DNA from: Hyaloperonospora brassicae | Lineage: Eukaryota; Oomycota; Peronosporomycetes; Peronosporales; Peronosporaceae | Length of the DNA: 64,000 nucleotides | Direction of reading: 5' to 3' | NCBI GenBank assembly: GCA_947650285.1 | Contig: CANTFL010000679.1 | Span: 1-64,000, forward strand | In this document: positions 32,928-45,290 of the stretch, in pieces | Layout of the letters: every line of letters starts with the position of its first letter | Numbering within the stretch: position 1 is the first letter of the stretch | Position numbers and translations under genes: made by a program | Notes under the pieces: generated by a model | What the model saw: the letters and a program-made list of their open reading frames with translations, nothing else | The model's database searches: none | What the model was told of the DNA's origin: nothing

Positions 32928-32964
32928 GAATATAAAGAAAAGGGGTGTAAATGTAGCAATCCCC
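32928..32964 (-). repeat. Right TIR of the Pack-type element
   Basis: Its reverse complement is GGGGATTGCT...TTTACACCCCTT; 32 of 37 bases match the left TIR. Confidence 0.88.
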
Positions 32965-33164
32965 ATTGAATATTGCCTACATATTAAGTAATATAGTTCG
33001 TTGACGCGTACACGCGCTACACTGCGTAGTGATACGCCGAGTGAAAGCTAAACTATATAGGTGTTGTTCTCGGTGGTTATTAATAAAATCAAATTATTCG
33101 AGCTTGGACTTCTATCTTATAAATATTAGCGTGTCAATGGTGTAAGCAGTCAATTGGTTTTCTT

Positions 33165-33255
33165 TCTTGATTCTTGGACCCATTTAAAGGACTTCGAACC
33201 TCTACCTATGCGCGGGTATTGTACAATCTGAGCAACGGATAGAACCCCTCTTCAT
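33165..33255 (-). other. tRNA-like or SINE-like sequence with pol III boxes
   Basis: On the - strand GTTGCTCAGATTG resembles a pol III A box and GAGGTTCGAAGTCC a B box, spaced about 36 nt, close to a tRNA. The acceptor stem does not pair well, so this is a degenerate tRNA or tRNA-derived fragment rather than a functional tRNA gene. Confidence 0.4.
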
Positions 33256-33259
33256 CGAC

Positions 33260-34724
33260 GGTGTTCTGACGTCTTATTTATATATATGTCAAAAATTTAA
33301 TATTTAATCGTAAGCTGTTAACTTGGACACAAACGAAATCGCCTTGAAGCTTAGATACCTACAACAGTATTTCAGTTTGCGTAGATACACAAGTTTAGAT
33401 TTATAAATTTTAACAGTAAATATTAAAGTAAAACCGCGATGTATATCTTGAAAGTCATTCAAAACTGTTTTGTATTGCTATCCCGTCTACATGCGGCATG
33501 TTAGCGCATCTGCTAAGTAGATGCATTTATATTTGCTCATTAATTCGTCTCACACGATGCATAAAATTTGGTAAACATTTCTAGTATTAGTTGTTGTTCA
33601 CATCTTCTTGTTTTCAAAATCACGCCGATTTTTTTAGTAAAGTAATATATTGTAGAAATTACTTAGAATTATATAAAATGAAAATACGGTCATTTTCACA
33701 GACGTTTTCCTATATAATAAGGTCGATATCAATAAATGATTGAAAAAAATTATACCTTTCAACATCATTTCTTATCTAAAACCTTCTGTTAAATTAAATT
33801 ATAATAATACACAAGACCTGCTTCGCATAGGACCTACGAAGGTATACGCTCAAGGATTTTTGTAGAAAAATCCTTAATAACCTTGCTTTTACTTTTCATA
33901 TGATCGACTAATATGTTAGGCCTAAAATCAGGTCTTCTTGGCTCAATGAGCATACAGCCATCGCCGTATTATAGCAATCATTAATTCATTGTCGTCTTGC
34001 GAGTTTAAAAACCGGAACTGTGACAATATCTATCCCACCAGATGTAGTTGCAAATAAAAAGTACCATTAAAATTTTGACTGTGATATAAGAAATATGATA
34101 TCATGGCTGCTCGACGCACTTATACGTGGGAATTAGATCTATAGTATTCATAATTGCTATAATTACTAGGCAGATTTGATTCGTGCCTTAAAACTGATCT
34201 ATCTTCTTAGTCTATGTATTTATCGCCGCGGAAAAGCTGAAAAATGGCAAGATGAATTATATATGTTCGTAATAACGCTTTTCGTTTATGCAAATATTGT
34301 GTAATTTTATAAGTGATTGTCCTCATTGGCTTTTTCGGTGACAAACAAAATAATTATAGAAATACTAATTTTAAAACCTAATCTGGAATATTAGTACCAA
34401 CATACCGTATATTCCCCGCCAATTTGTCGAATACGAATCATCTTCGTGTCCGCTATATCTCGCTACGAAGCGGGTAAACCCGATAATAATGTGATTTTTT
34501 TATGAGAAAAATATGACCGACACCATCTGATGTAATAGCCTGATCTCTTTTGTAAACGTATTGATTTCCTCAGCAAGTACATTCAGACGTAATCGAACAT
34601 TGCATCTATAGTAAGTACTTTATTATCGTCACCAATACAACCGAGAAAAAATGCACGAAGCAACAATACATTGAGGATTCTAAATTATTATACAAGCATA
34701 CATTGTGACTTTTTTACAGCTGCC
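33260..34724. other. AT-rich sequence, nothing recognised
   Basis: No ORF of note, no repeat pair and no RNA signature seen between the tRNA-like sequence and the Gypsy LTR. Confidence 0.45.
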
Positions 34725-35350
34725 TGTAACAGTATACTCTTGGTATTGTAAAGAATGAAATCTATTTACTCACATGCTAGTCGTACCAACACAACAATAG
34801 CCGAATTAGTCGGCGACACGAGCTGATACGTTTAGATAAATCTTTACGCGGTTCGCCCCTTTATTTTCAGTTGTGGCTTTCGCCTAAGCAATTCCTTAAG
34901 ACCAAATTACTCTGAAGCGTGCCTGAGCTACGTAGCTTGTGTACCTACCGCTTTCTGTGACTTCACACCAAAATGTGAAAGTTGACGCAATATGCGCTTT
35001 TACAGACCACTGAGCGCAGTATACGCCCGACAATGAGAACTTAGGGTAACCCTGGATGAAAATCATCCCTCAGACAAGTCTTTCAAAAACTTGACTTTTT
35101 CTGACGCTCTCCGGATCTTCGTTGACGAGACACACACCGTTCCCTTTGCTGAGATTTACCGGCTCGTCGACGAGAGCCTACTTCTCTTGATAGTAGCAAG
35201 CGCTACCCGGCCCGGACCTTCCTAAGCGTTTGGCGCTATCAGTCGATACCTCGACAAGCTATACTTCTCGAGGTGCGACTGCAAGAAAAATTCAGTCAGC
35301 GCAGGGACCTATCCTAAGCGTAAGTGCGTCTTAAAGCTAAAAAATTTTCA
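34725..35350 (-). repeat. 3' (left) LTR of the Gypsy element
   Basis: Matches 50149-50771 in the same orientation. Shared words in order: acacaacaat, gtcggcgacacg, ggttcgcccctttaa-like, gcgcagtRtacgcccgac, taccggctcgtcgacga, taagcgtttgRcgcta, tctcgaggtgcgact, gcgcagggac. Starts tgtaac, ends ttca, giving TG...CA ends. Confidence 0.85.
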
Positions 35351-36513
35351 CTTTACTCTTATGTCTCTTTTTCTAATTCATACAGCCGATATAAATGCTA
35401 TTGTTCTGATACATATATCACAGTGATGAATCTGTCCATAAATATTCCCGCATTTTGCACAGTAACAAATTCAATCGACACTTGCGTTGCCGACCCTTAG
35501 GTCGCCGAGACTTAGTGACAGACACTCATTTCGCCGACACGTGAGTCGCTGACGTTCAGTTTTCTTCACCGGTTCGATTGATCACATATGTTATCGAGAG
35601 GTCAAATTTTCTCAAAAAATACTAATCCTGACGCGACACGAACTTAATGGGCGATTGTCGAGATCATACCCTTCGTCGCCGCTGTTGTTAGGTAGCCCGG
35701 ACCGTTCTCGCTATACCACATTTTGAACTGCCATGAGTGCTATACTTCAACCCTATCGTTGCGGTTATTGACTTGTGACCTGCTCGATAATATTTTCTCT
35801 GATGCATCTTTCCCAAACTCTCGGCGCCTGACCGACGACGACTCTTTAGGTACGACTTGGATCTGATCCGCCGTTGTCACTCACGCTTTCTTCACCATCT
35901 ACATCGATAGGCGAAGAAGCAACGCGTATCCGATAACAATTTTCGTCGCCGACTGCGCCCGTGGGTGAATCTCCAGGCTAGGACGCGTGCCGCTGACGTC
36001 GTAAAGCCTCGATTTTATTGATCCTTCTTTGTCTAACATCGCCCCACCTACTCTATTTAGGGCGAGTCTTTAATTTATTCAGAATTCGGAGCTTCGCTGT
36101 AAACGTTAGACATCCGTGGCCTCATCTCGATCATAGACAATCGCATGCAGCGTCGCTAAGATAAGTTAACTCGGCTGATCCTGCCTTGATGGAGTCGCCT
36201 CGCCTTTTCTCGACACATCTTTGAGTCAATTTATTATTTGAGCTTGCACGCAGGATATTTTAGACTCTTTGACGGCCATTAACGTTTCTTTCGTCTTCAA
36301 TAAACCTGCGTATATCGCGGCCTTGTGCGTTGCTTTTTCCCAGTCTTATTAAGATAATACTTTTTTTTCGGCGAATGCAAGCTACCGTCTCGGACTTAAG
36401 AATGGAGTCAAAGCACGAATAGTCGACGGCTAAGAATAAATTCCATACATGGACGTCTGCCGCGATCAAGACTACCGAGCTTATCGACTCGATAAAAAGA
36501 TGAAAATGCTATC

Positions 36514-36960
36514 TCAAGTCTTGCGCATTCGACGGCTAAGCATCGGTAATATCGTTTTGCTTAAGCCGAGCGCGAGATTTCTGAGCTGCCAGATGGCATT
36601 GCGGCCCACGATTGCCTGACTAATCAACTTACGAAAGACCCCGCCAATGGTGAAGCTCGCCACAACACTGTCCAAGGCGTTCCGGCTGGGTACTTCCGGC
36701 AGCTCCAAGAAGCGACAATGACCTTGTGCAACAAGAATAGTCATGCGCTTCGGGATACGCGTCGCATTATCACTAGTCAGCAATAGCTCATCATACAGCA
36801 AAAGAATTTGCTGCGATGTGGCAATGTTCTGGATTCGCTGGATCCGAACCTTGCGGTGGCTTAAGCAGTTGGTGCGGAAGTTTCTTAAATTATACTCTCG
36901 GGTAATGGACGTCGTCTCGCGGCTGTGCCGGCCTCTCGCTACTCGATTCCCTGAAGCCAT
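36514..36960 (-). other. Unrecognised 148-codon ORF inside the Gypsy element
   Basis: Open for 148 codons with balanced composition (for example SHRKVRIQRIQNIATSQQIL). No domain is recognised. Almost every other frame of the element is interrupted within 100 codons, which makes this stretch stand out. It may be a late retroelement gene or a chance survivor. Confidence 0.3.
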
Positions 36961-39900
36961 ACATTTTAATGAATCCTGGACATTTCAGATCATGGTTTTG
37001 GGGCCCGACCCTTTGCCTGCTACTACTATCACGTCAGCTTTTGCTCGAGAGACCCTGATGGACCGCCTCGTCTCGTCGCTTCCATATTGTCTTTGAGGCG
37101 CGTTGCTTTAGCTTCTGGCCGACGAACTTTATCATTTTCGTATTCTAATGCGGGTTCTGTGTCTTCGACTTATTCGTCGTCGACTACTGTGACTTTTGGT
37201 GTGGTATCTTTGTCGACAAAATCTTCTTTGCCTTCTCATATAAGAGATTCGACTGCGTTTGATTTTGCGTTATATTCCAGTGTAAGTTTGAATTCAGGTC
37301 AAGTTTTATAGTCGAATTTGTCTTTACGTTTAAGTTAATGTTGGCGGGAGCTATGACATCTCGCACCATTTGACGTCTGTACCATTCTTTGGAACGTCGG
37401 CTCATCGAAATAATTTTCCGTGTCCGACTTAACCGAATATCATGATTGCATCAACAAGTTTCCCGATGCGACGACGTATGAAGCTAATTTTTCTTCGCTG
37501 ACTGCGACGTGGTCTGTCGTAATACCTTTTTCGCGCGTGAATAGATGACCCTCGCTGAATAACATGTATCGTCGACTACTGCGACGTCTCAGCGTCTATG
37601 GCTTGCTGTGGTATGCAATTCTCGGTTTGAATTCTCCACTACTTCAGCTCTAACTCGACACGCGTCGCCATCGGGGGTTCCACCGACCAATATACGTTAA
37701 AAAGTGGGTACGGTCCGATCTTTTAGTCAAAAAGCGTTTGATTAAGTCATCTAATAAGATAAAAGTTTCCAAGGACTTCGCAAAATGAAGAAATCCAAAG
37801 CGGCTAATACACCTGCTGCCTCGGTCACTTCACGTTTCCGGATGAGAACTCGCCAGTAGTCCGGATCTGTGTCCGTGTTACCCCCTTCCGTGGTCGCTCC
37901 TTCCTCGCTTGCCGAATTCCGATCATTCCGAATTTCTGTTTCGTCAGTCTCCATTGTGGCTACTTTATCTAGTGAAGCCACATCGAAAGTGGTGTCATGG
38001 ACATCGCCAACCGCCGTCATTATCTATGTTGATTCGTCTTCCGTCTTATCCGCCATTTGATTATCCGCTAGGTTGTCAAAGAAAAGAAAAGATGTCCTAC
38101 TTCCGTCACCTTGTCCAGTCCATGTTCCAACTTCCGCTGCTGACCTTCCATGTGTCTCGGGTAGCGCGTCCCTCACTCCCTCGACTAGACAAAATCCAAT
38201 CGCTCCAGTCACGCGGTCGACATCGTCTGTTGTTGTTTCTGCTGTTGAATCCTAGACGCTTTCATTGGTGAAGAATACCCCAGATCGCCGAAGAAAAATC
38301 AATGAGTTCAACGGTCTGAAGCCTACCTCAGCAAAACATTAGGGTATGAAGGTTCGTCTTCTTCGTCGTCGACGTGACCTCATCTGTTGCCATCGGGTGA
38401 CACTGAATTTAAGTCTCCGTCACTTTCGGAGTCGAACTGACCCATGGGTTGTCTCATATTTTCTTTTGTGTTCTCGTGTGCGTCATGTGATCGCTTGGGA
38501 TTCGAGGTCGACTCCTGCCATGCGAGCGAATCGGGATATTTCTTCTTACTATCGCGACAAGTTCGCTGTTGTTTGAGCATCATTTCGACTCATTCCCGTA
38601 TCGGAGAGGTGTCGTTTGGATTAAAGTCGCTCGTCGCTTCCACTCCCGCCTCAATTGCTGAGCCCCTCGCGTTATTTGATGTGTATGATCCGTCGCATTC
38701 GCGTCAATGCCCTTTGGTGATATCGTTTTTGGACCTGTGTTGATGTGTGGATCCAAGCTAAGTGAAGCTCAAGATCGTCTCCTCTGCCCTCCCCGTTATT
38801 ATCGATCGAATTCTACTCTGGACTTTCTGGATTACGCGAATGTCAAGTAATGAGGAGGTTGTAGCGATAAAGTACACTCTACCAGTGCCAATGCTTTTTC
38901 GGAACTTGGGTCGCTTTGTGGGAGTGTACGCATTGGATTTTAAAGTCGAGTATTCTAATAAGCATGCACTTCGATAAAATATCTTCTGCTCTACTTTAGA
39001 CTTGTTCGGAATTAATGATGCGTGAGCTGAGTTTGATACAGCTCGCAAACGTCAATGGAATCTTCTGCGGAAAATCGCGAAGAATTTAAGCAGTTTCTAG
39101 CAAGATGCGGCGCCTGTGAATTCTTCTCGTGTAAATATACTCCTTCTTGACTCTGAGGTGTTCTTTGATCCATCGGTGCCTGTGTGCCCGATCATGAGTA
39201 ATGCGTGGGTGCCAGATGTTATTGACTGGATCAACAAGCTTAAGGAGCTTGGTTGAGTGAAAACCCTGGCGTGTCTGGTGGTTGACTCGCCCGTCGGAAT
39301 ACCCATACGACACACGACACTGACCTTAAAATCTGGGTGCCGGTATTCGTTGCAGTTGGTGCTTCTGAAAGCGACGTAGAATTGCTCATCGTCGAGGATG
39401 TCGATAAAGAAAAGTCCCCTCCAGCCGTCGATCTTCATGATCTTGAGCCTAAAAAAATGCTTTGGTCTGCAAATGTTTGTGGACGCTTCCAGCTGTGTCT
39501 CTAAGGTATTTTCCGATGGGTCAGTCCATCAATCGCCTTAATTAATTCGCATCTGTTTTGGCTTTTTCCTTTATTTTTATTTAATTCATCTATATTTTCA
39601 TGCATCAATACATCTTAAAGCAGTGTTTCACCTCCATTCTGCCTGCTTGTATTCACATTATTAGAGCACGCGTGGAGCTGTTATTTCTTTCTTCCGCCTG
39701 CGACTTTGACCATGTTCAGACGATTCTCTCGCTCCCTCCTTCTCAAGTAGTCGAGCAATAAACATCTACATGAAAAGTTGGTCAATAGTTCCTACGTGAA
39801 TTCATCGCATCCCACTTATACAAATAAGAACTTTCCGATTACTTCTTTCGGTCTTCGTCGACCTTGACGTGCTATCGTCGAGTATAAATTTAATTTTTTA

Positions 39901-41461
39901 TCGACCGCTATAATCTTCGGGTATTTTGGTGTCTTCCTACACTAGTTCTTCACTTAAATTGAGTCGATCGGTCTTTCCAAGCCCATTCACCGGCTCCGTT
40001 GTTGGACCTTTACCTTGTACTGTCACATTTTTAGAGCGCGATAAGTGGACCACTGGATTCAATCATAAATATTTTCTTTTAAAAGTTCCAAATTAAACGC
40101 GAAATCAACATTTTTTTACTGAATGGGTAATACCATGCCACTTTTGTTAAAAATTCATTTTCAGTTTTAGCTTCCCATGTTTCATAAATCGCTAAACTTG
40201 TTCTTCTTATAAAATCGTGATATTAGACGTCCTCTTTCTCGTCGTGCTTCTAAACTCGCTGTCGCCAGCTCGAGTAGCTTGATCTCATGGCGCATTATTA
40301 TCTTGCTTATTATCTTGTCTGGTGTTTATTGACTCTTTCCGTCGCTCAATTTGGCTTAGACGCTCGTTGTGTTTACGCGCTCTTCTTGCCTGCCCCCTCA
40401 CCTTTCACTACTTTGCTAGTCATAGTGCTTCGTTTCAGCCTATTAGACCCGCGACGCCATAGGATTCGATTTGTGGTGAAGCGACCAGTGACTTTCGCTA
40501 TACGAGAACGGTTCGCGCTCCTGTTACGTCCGAGCTGGCAGAAGGTTGGCAACGCCGGTCTTCCAACTGGTTAAATCACGTCCACTGGACAATTAGACAG
40601 AACCGGATATCAGATCAGACAAGATGGGACCTGTGGGATCGGTTAAAAGTACGACGGATGAAAGAGTACGAGTCATTGAAACATGTTATTGGCAACAAGA
40701 CGATTGCGTTTGCGAACAGTCGATCAAGGCGAAAACCGCGGTCAAGGTGGCGATCTATAATGTGATCGGCGACCAAGTTGATTCTCGCGATCAGGTTGGT
40801 GTGAACCACGACAAGCGATCACAATCAGAGGAGTGTGTGCTACACCATGTGACCCGCAATTAGCAAGGTGATTTTGATAAAGGAGTCGATCGAGATCTTG
40901 ATCGTACCATTTTTGTGATCGAGATCTTTATTGGCGATCATTTATGTGATCGCAGTCAAGCTTGTGTGAGTTACACCACACGATCTGCGACCAGAAAGGC
41001 GGTTGCGATCGGACAATTATATAAAGTGTGTTCCACGCAAGTGCAAGATGGATACCTTCTAGAGAGGGCGACGCGTGGCATGCAATGCCTACGGTATAAA
41101 GATAGGGATAGGGTTGATTGGTTTGGATGATTAACATTAAACAGATTTCAATGTGCTTTTAAGTACATGTGTCGACTTCTTCTCCTGGTGAATCATTGGC
41201 TCCCCGACGTCAAAAAAAGTTATATTTTTTTAAACAAGTGATATCCCTATTATGTTTGGACAAGGGTCAAAAACACTCAAACAACACCCCAACTTTAACT
41301 AAACGCAGGAAATCTTTTGAAGTTGAGGACTTAAGTTCGCGAGACGGATAAAGTGGTCTGAAGGCTTTCAAATTAAGGTCTATAATTTGACAAGGCAATC
41401 TGTTAACGACCAGGGTGATTCATATCGAGCACCCTACAAGTATGCAAATTATCCCGTCCGA

Positions 41462-41541
41462 AATTCCACGAGATCCCGACAACCCCGATCGCGGTGTGAA
41501 GAATTCCACGAGATCCCGACAACCCCGATCGCGGTGTGAAG
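41462..41541 (+). repeat. 40-bp perfect tandem duplication
   Basis: Two copies of a unit beginning aattccacgagatcccgaca and ending gtgtgaag, followed by a partial third (aattccaca). Confidence 0.95.
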
Positions 41542-41979
41542 AATTCCACACCGAGATAGAACCTGACCCCATCGCAAACACGGTTAGGTTTTACGTTGAC
41601 ACGAGTCCACCTGGAAGATTGCAACCCGCCCCACCGACGGGTACACAAGGTGAGGGATCTATCAAGAACAAGGAATTGAAGTACCTTCTCCGTTTTTCGG
41701 TCGTCCGGGCGCCAGTGGGGATTTATACATACCCCTTTAAAGAGCGATCACCACTTAACCGCAGATTTGTCGCTCCCATCAGACTTTTGTTCCTTGATTT
41801 GGCGAGTCGCATGGACTCTTTAATAGCCTCCAGTGTTGAATGGGAATCTCATTTATTTACCAAATGAAAATCGTCATTTATCTTTAATTGCCTTGAGTTG
41901 TTATATGGGTGAACCAATTTTTTCTGTAATGTTGTCCCAATATGCTTGACTTAAGTCTATCACGCAAACTCGAACCATC

Positions 41980-42860
41980 CTATATTATTAGTTTTACACA
42001 AAGTTCTTGTTGCCTGTTTGCTTGAGTACAATAACTTCGAGTGGCTCTTGACTTGGCTTGCATCATTTCAGAAAATGTCTGGAAGGCCTCGCTTACGCTT
42101 TTGATATATCGGTCGTGACGAAATGAGATTAGGAGCACCGAAATGACGGGTAATAATCTCTTCAAACGCCTTCGCTACTTCCAGTCTCGACATATCGTTA
42201 ATGGCTTTTTCTATCATTAATTTTATAAAATTATATTGTATCAGTAATAGCGCCGTAATTTTCTCGCCGAGTCTTCGAGAGTGGTGTGACGATGTTGTAA
42301 CGGGGCACCGACAACTAAGTACTGGTTTGACAGTACGGAGTCAACTATCGATTACGATATTGAAGATCACTGCCTTTCGAGATTTAACACTACTACAGAG
42401 GCAGGTAAGCGACTAAGTTAAAGATTCTAGTCGTGGCAAAAGTAATTATACTTTATACAATTAAGTCCTGTAATTATTGTTTCTCTTGTTTGTCTTGACT
42501 TAATCATTTTGATCTGACAAAAGTATGATGACGTCTACTCACCGCATATTGCGCGCGTCTAGCAGCGATTGGTGGGTTTATTAGCTACCCCGTAACAGAA
42601 GTATATTGGCAACACTTTAAATAGTCGCCCGGAGACCAAATTCCTCGGCAAACATCCCTTAAGTGCCGGCTTGATCTTGCTCGTACTAGAATCCTCGAAA
42701 GCTTGAACATGTCTGAAAGCATCTTCATACGACCTGGTCCAGTACAAATAAGTCTACACCGTGTGGTATATCCGTACAACGCCTACGTGACCGCCTTCTA
42801 TCAAGTCATGCCAAATCAGTAGGATTCTTCGACTTGTGTCGTTGAAATTTATAACGTAGT
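41980..42860 (-). pseudogene. Gypsy integrase remnant
   Basis: Going down from about 42830, the - strand reads RRIPLIWHDLIEGGHVGVVR (HHCC-type entry with Gly-His), then YWTRSYEDAFRHVQAFED and a SKIKPALKG stretch. At 42165-41980 it reads RHDRYIKSVSEAFQTFSEMM followed by AKSRATRSY and QANRQQE, the core around the second Asp and catalytic Glu region of Gypsy integrases. Interrupted by stops. Confidence 0.82.
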
Positions 42861-44249
42861 TTGATGTCGTCCTTTTGCGTCTATCTTAATTATCGGCGTC
42901 GTCCCACGTAGTAGAGCAGCCCATCTTAAATCAGCGCGAATTATTTAGCGAGTTTTCCAGCCCAACTAGTTTGACGATGAGTTTAATTGTCGAAATTGCA
43001 TCGCATATGCACCTTGAGATTTTCCCGCTTAGTCTCTTTAACCTGTATAGTCGATATCCATTCTTTCCGTTCATTTGTAACATTTGCTGGATCGATGTCC
43101 TCCGCACCGAATGACGCTCGAGACTCGGAATTCGATCATGTCACTGCGTCTCGAACACGCTTTTTCATTCTTAATTTTCACACGACTTCTCATTTCTTTT
43201 CTATTGGTAGTCTATTACTTAACTGACCGCCTCATCGCACTCGACGTGTATAAATATGTTTAGTCACTGAAACCGCTCGTATTGCTTCGCTGACCTGGAC
43301 CAGTTTGCTGTCTCCAACCAAATTTTCCTGAATACAATTAAACTTTAGTAGCTTCTCATAGCATTCATCACCTAATAGAATATTCTCAATCTAGGCGTGC
43401 AGTGCTTCCGATACCAAAACGTCGGCGGCCGTATTGTAACAGCGGGTAACGTGCAAGTTTTAGTACGGAATTGAAGCTTTTCACTAACTCTTTATGACGT
43501 GCCATTTCCACTTGCAGTGCGCAGTGTTTGCACGAGATCACTCCTATGTCTTGTTGGATCGCTAGCCTCGAGGCCTCAGTATGATCAGATCAGTAACTTG
43601 TCGATATACTCCTGCTTGAGCGTTTCATTTCATGCCGGCACATTTGGTCAAGTTTACTGTGGTCGACGGAAGGTTGTCACTCGCTGTAATTACGGCCGAC
43701 CATGTGTGGAATCTCCACAATATTTACGCACAACTGTCAAATCTGCCATATTTGCCGTCTTTGTTGAGCCGTCTAAAGGGATAACGAACCTACTTTATTC
43801 TGACGAGACTCGTGTATATAAAACTCAGGATCGATTAGACCACTATCCCATGAGTGGGGCATGAAGCAATGCAGGCTAGCAATTCGTCGAGTCCGGCTTT
43901 CGGCGTGATGGACGTCTGAAGTAGCCACAGAAAATTGACATCGTGCTCGCCGACTCTTTTGACTTTTGAATGATAGGGTCAAAATAGTACGGCGTAGCTG
44001 AATGCGCGACCATATAACGATTCGGACGTGAAGACCCACCCCAAGGATGAGTTCCTCGTGTAGACGTGAAATAATATTCACACAAGCAGCGTATGCGGGA
44101 CATTAATCAGTTGCAATATTTCTGTTACCTCTCGTTCTTCCGGATTTTTAGTTCTTCTCATCCGCCCTTAACAATAGGCCGCAAAATCGCACTGGATGCA
44201 GTTTGTGGTTATGGAATTGGATTGGGGTACTATATGTGCCCAGCTTTTG
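42861..44249 (-). pseudogene. Gypsy region between RT and integrase (RNase H position)
   Basis: By position this should hold RNase H. Only traces are seen on the - strand, for example IFCGYFRRPSRRKP (about 43945-43905) and PLDGSTKTANM (about 43780-43750), which fit the spacer/RNase H region of oomycete Gypsy elements only loosely. Assignment is positional. Confidence 0.4.
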
Positions 44250-45290
44250 GCAGAACAATCATCACGTTAACATCAAGATCCTGATAAAAATGACGGAGAA
44301 TGGGCGCTATATTCAAAATGAATTGTTGTTGGTAATTTAAATCTTTAAGAACTTTTCCATGCCGTTCTTTGGATTCGGAAAGGAAAGATCCGCAATAGCC
44401 GCCAACTTCTCCGTGTCGGCTTTGATTTCCTACGCAATTACCCTATGTCAGAGTAAATCAATTCGCGGTAAAACGCACGTCTATTTGACACTCTGTCCAT
44501 CGTTCTAACAATTGATTGAGAGTAGCTTAGCAGTCATCATTATAACTCCGTCCACCGAAACAAATATCGTATACAAACTATCGACACTTAAGCACATGTG
44601 CAGGTGTCGATTCGTCAATTTCACCGGGTGAGACTTATTATCAGGGTCGTTAACCATTAGTTGTACTGCTTCAGGGTCCATATTGATGTAACAATCCGCT
44701 TCACACTTAGTACGGTGTGTGTGTCGGACGCACGGGGCCGATTTTGGTAATATCATCTACTATTTATTCACTGCTTTTTTCTCCACATTTTGTACCTTTT
44801 CCTTTAACTCACTTCAGCTTCTTTTAGGTTCAATGTAGCCCCACAGAGCTTTGTCAAGTAATCGCTGGTCGATCATCGGAGCGTTTTAAGCCCAAATGGC
44901 ATCCGACACCGTCTAAAGTACCCCAAAGAGCGCACGAAAGATAGAATGTGTCGCGCTCTGTCCGTCATTATTATCGCCATAACTACTAGCGGCGTCAAGA
45001 GAGCAAAACCATGAAAGGTCTTCCAATTCAAAAAGCAGATCCTCCACTAAAGTTATAGCACATTTCATGCCCATGTTAACAGCGGTATTCAGTTTTTAGT
45101 CAATACACAAACGTATACCTACGCCATTCTTCTTTAAAAAAATTTTTAATCGGCGAGGCATACGAAATCTGAGAGAACGAAATGAGCCCTGCATTCCGAA
45201 TTTTTTTAAGTAATTCTTACTGTTTTGGCGGATGTCGGAGTCTTACGCGACGAGCCCATTCTAAATAGAATCGTGTACGTATACATCAAT
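44250..45290 (-). pseudogene. Gypsy reverse transcriptase remnant
   Basis: Going down from 45180, the - strand reads ISFSQISYASPI, then KKNGVGIRLCID (stop), NTAVNMGMKCAITLVEDLLF and SWFCSLDAAS (about 45135-44990), the RVCIDYR...PLP.ID.LL...FS.LD.ASG core of Gypsy RT. Near 44575 FVYDICFGGR replaces the Y-D-D-I-C-F-G palm motif (first Asp changed to Tyr-Asp). Near 44420 a fragment resembling the post-palm SFP..K.G...FL region is seen. Frameshifts are frequent. Confidence 0.85.

Larger units (their letters stand above)
32190..32964. mobile_element. Small TIR transposon carrying two captured host gene fragments (Pack-type)
   Basis: A 775-bp element. Its ends are inverted repeats: left GGGAATTGCTAAATTTACAC, right (reverse complement) GGGGATTGCTACATTTACAC; over the first 37 bases 32 match, and weaker similarity continues to about 75 bp (ATCTTATRTATA). 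It is flanked by 8-bp direct repeats, attaaata (32182-32189) and attgaata (32965-32972), 7 of 8 identical, as expected for hAT or MULE target duplications. It codes no transposase. Its inside instead holds fragments of a PTPLA/HACD dehydratase gene and an adenylate kinase gene, both on the - strand. Confidence 0.85.
35351..41950. other. Unexplained 6.6-kb part of the Gypsy element
   Basis: It lies between integrase and the 3' LTR. Partial clues only: degenerate repeats of cgccgacac at 35480-35560; an unbroken 148-codon - strand ORF at 36514-36960; an acidic - strand stretch at 37750-38580 (for example RQPMGQFDSESDGDLNSVSP) that resembles a second gag-like protein; a 113-codon - strand ORF at 39097-39438; a GATC-rich stretch at 40600-41110; and a 40-bp tandem duplication at 41462-41541. 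Nested insertion of another retroelement is plausible but no inner LTR pair was found. Confidence 0.4.

Noticed and set aside
41415..41867. 150-codon + strand ORF containing the 40-bp duplication
   Set aside because: Not recognised as a gene; partly made of a tandem duplication and a block also present in decayed form at 23.2 kb, so treated as repeat sequence.
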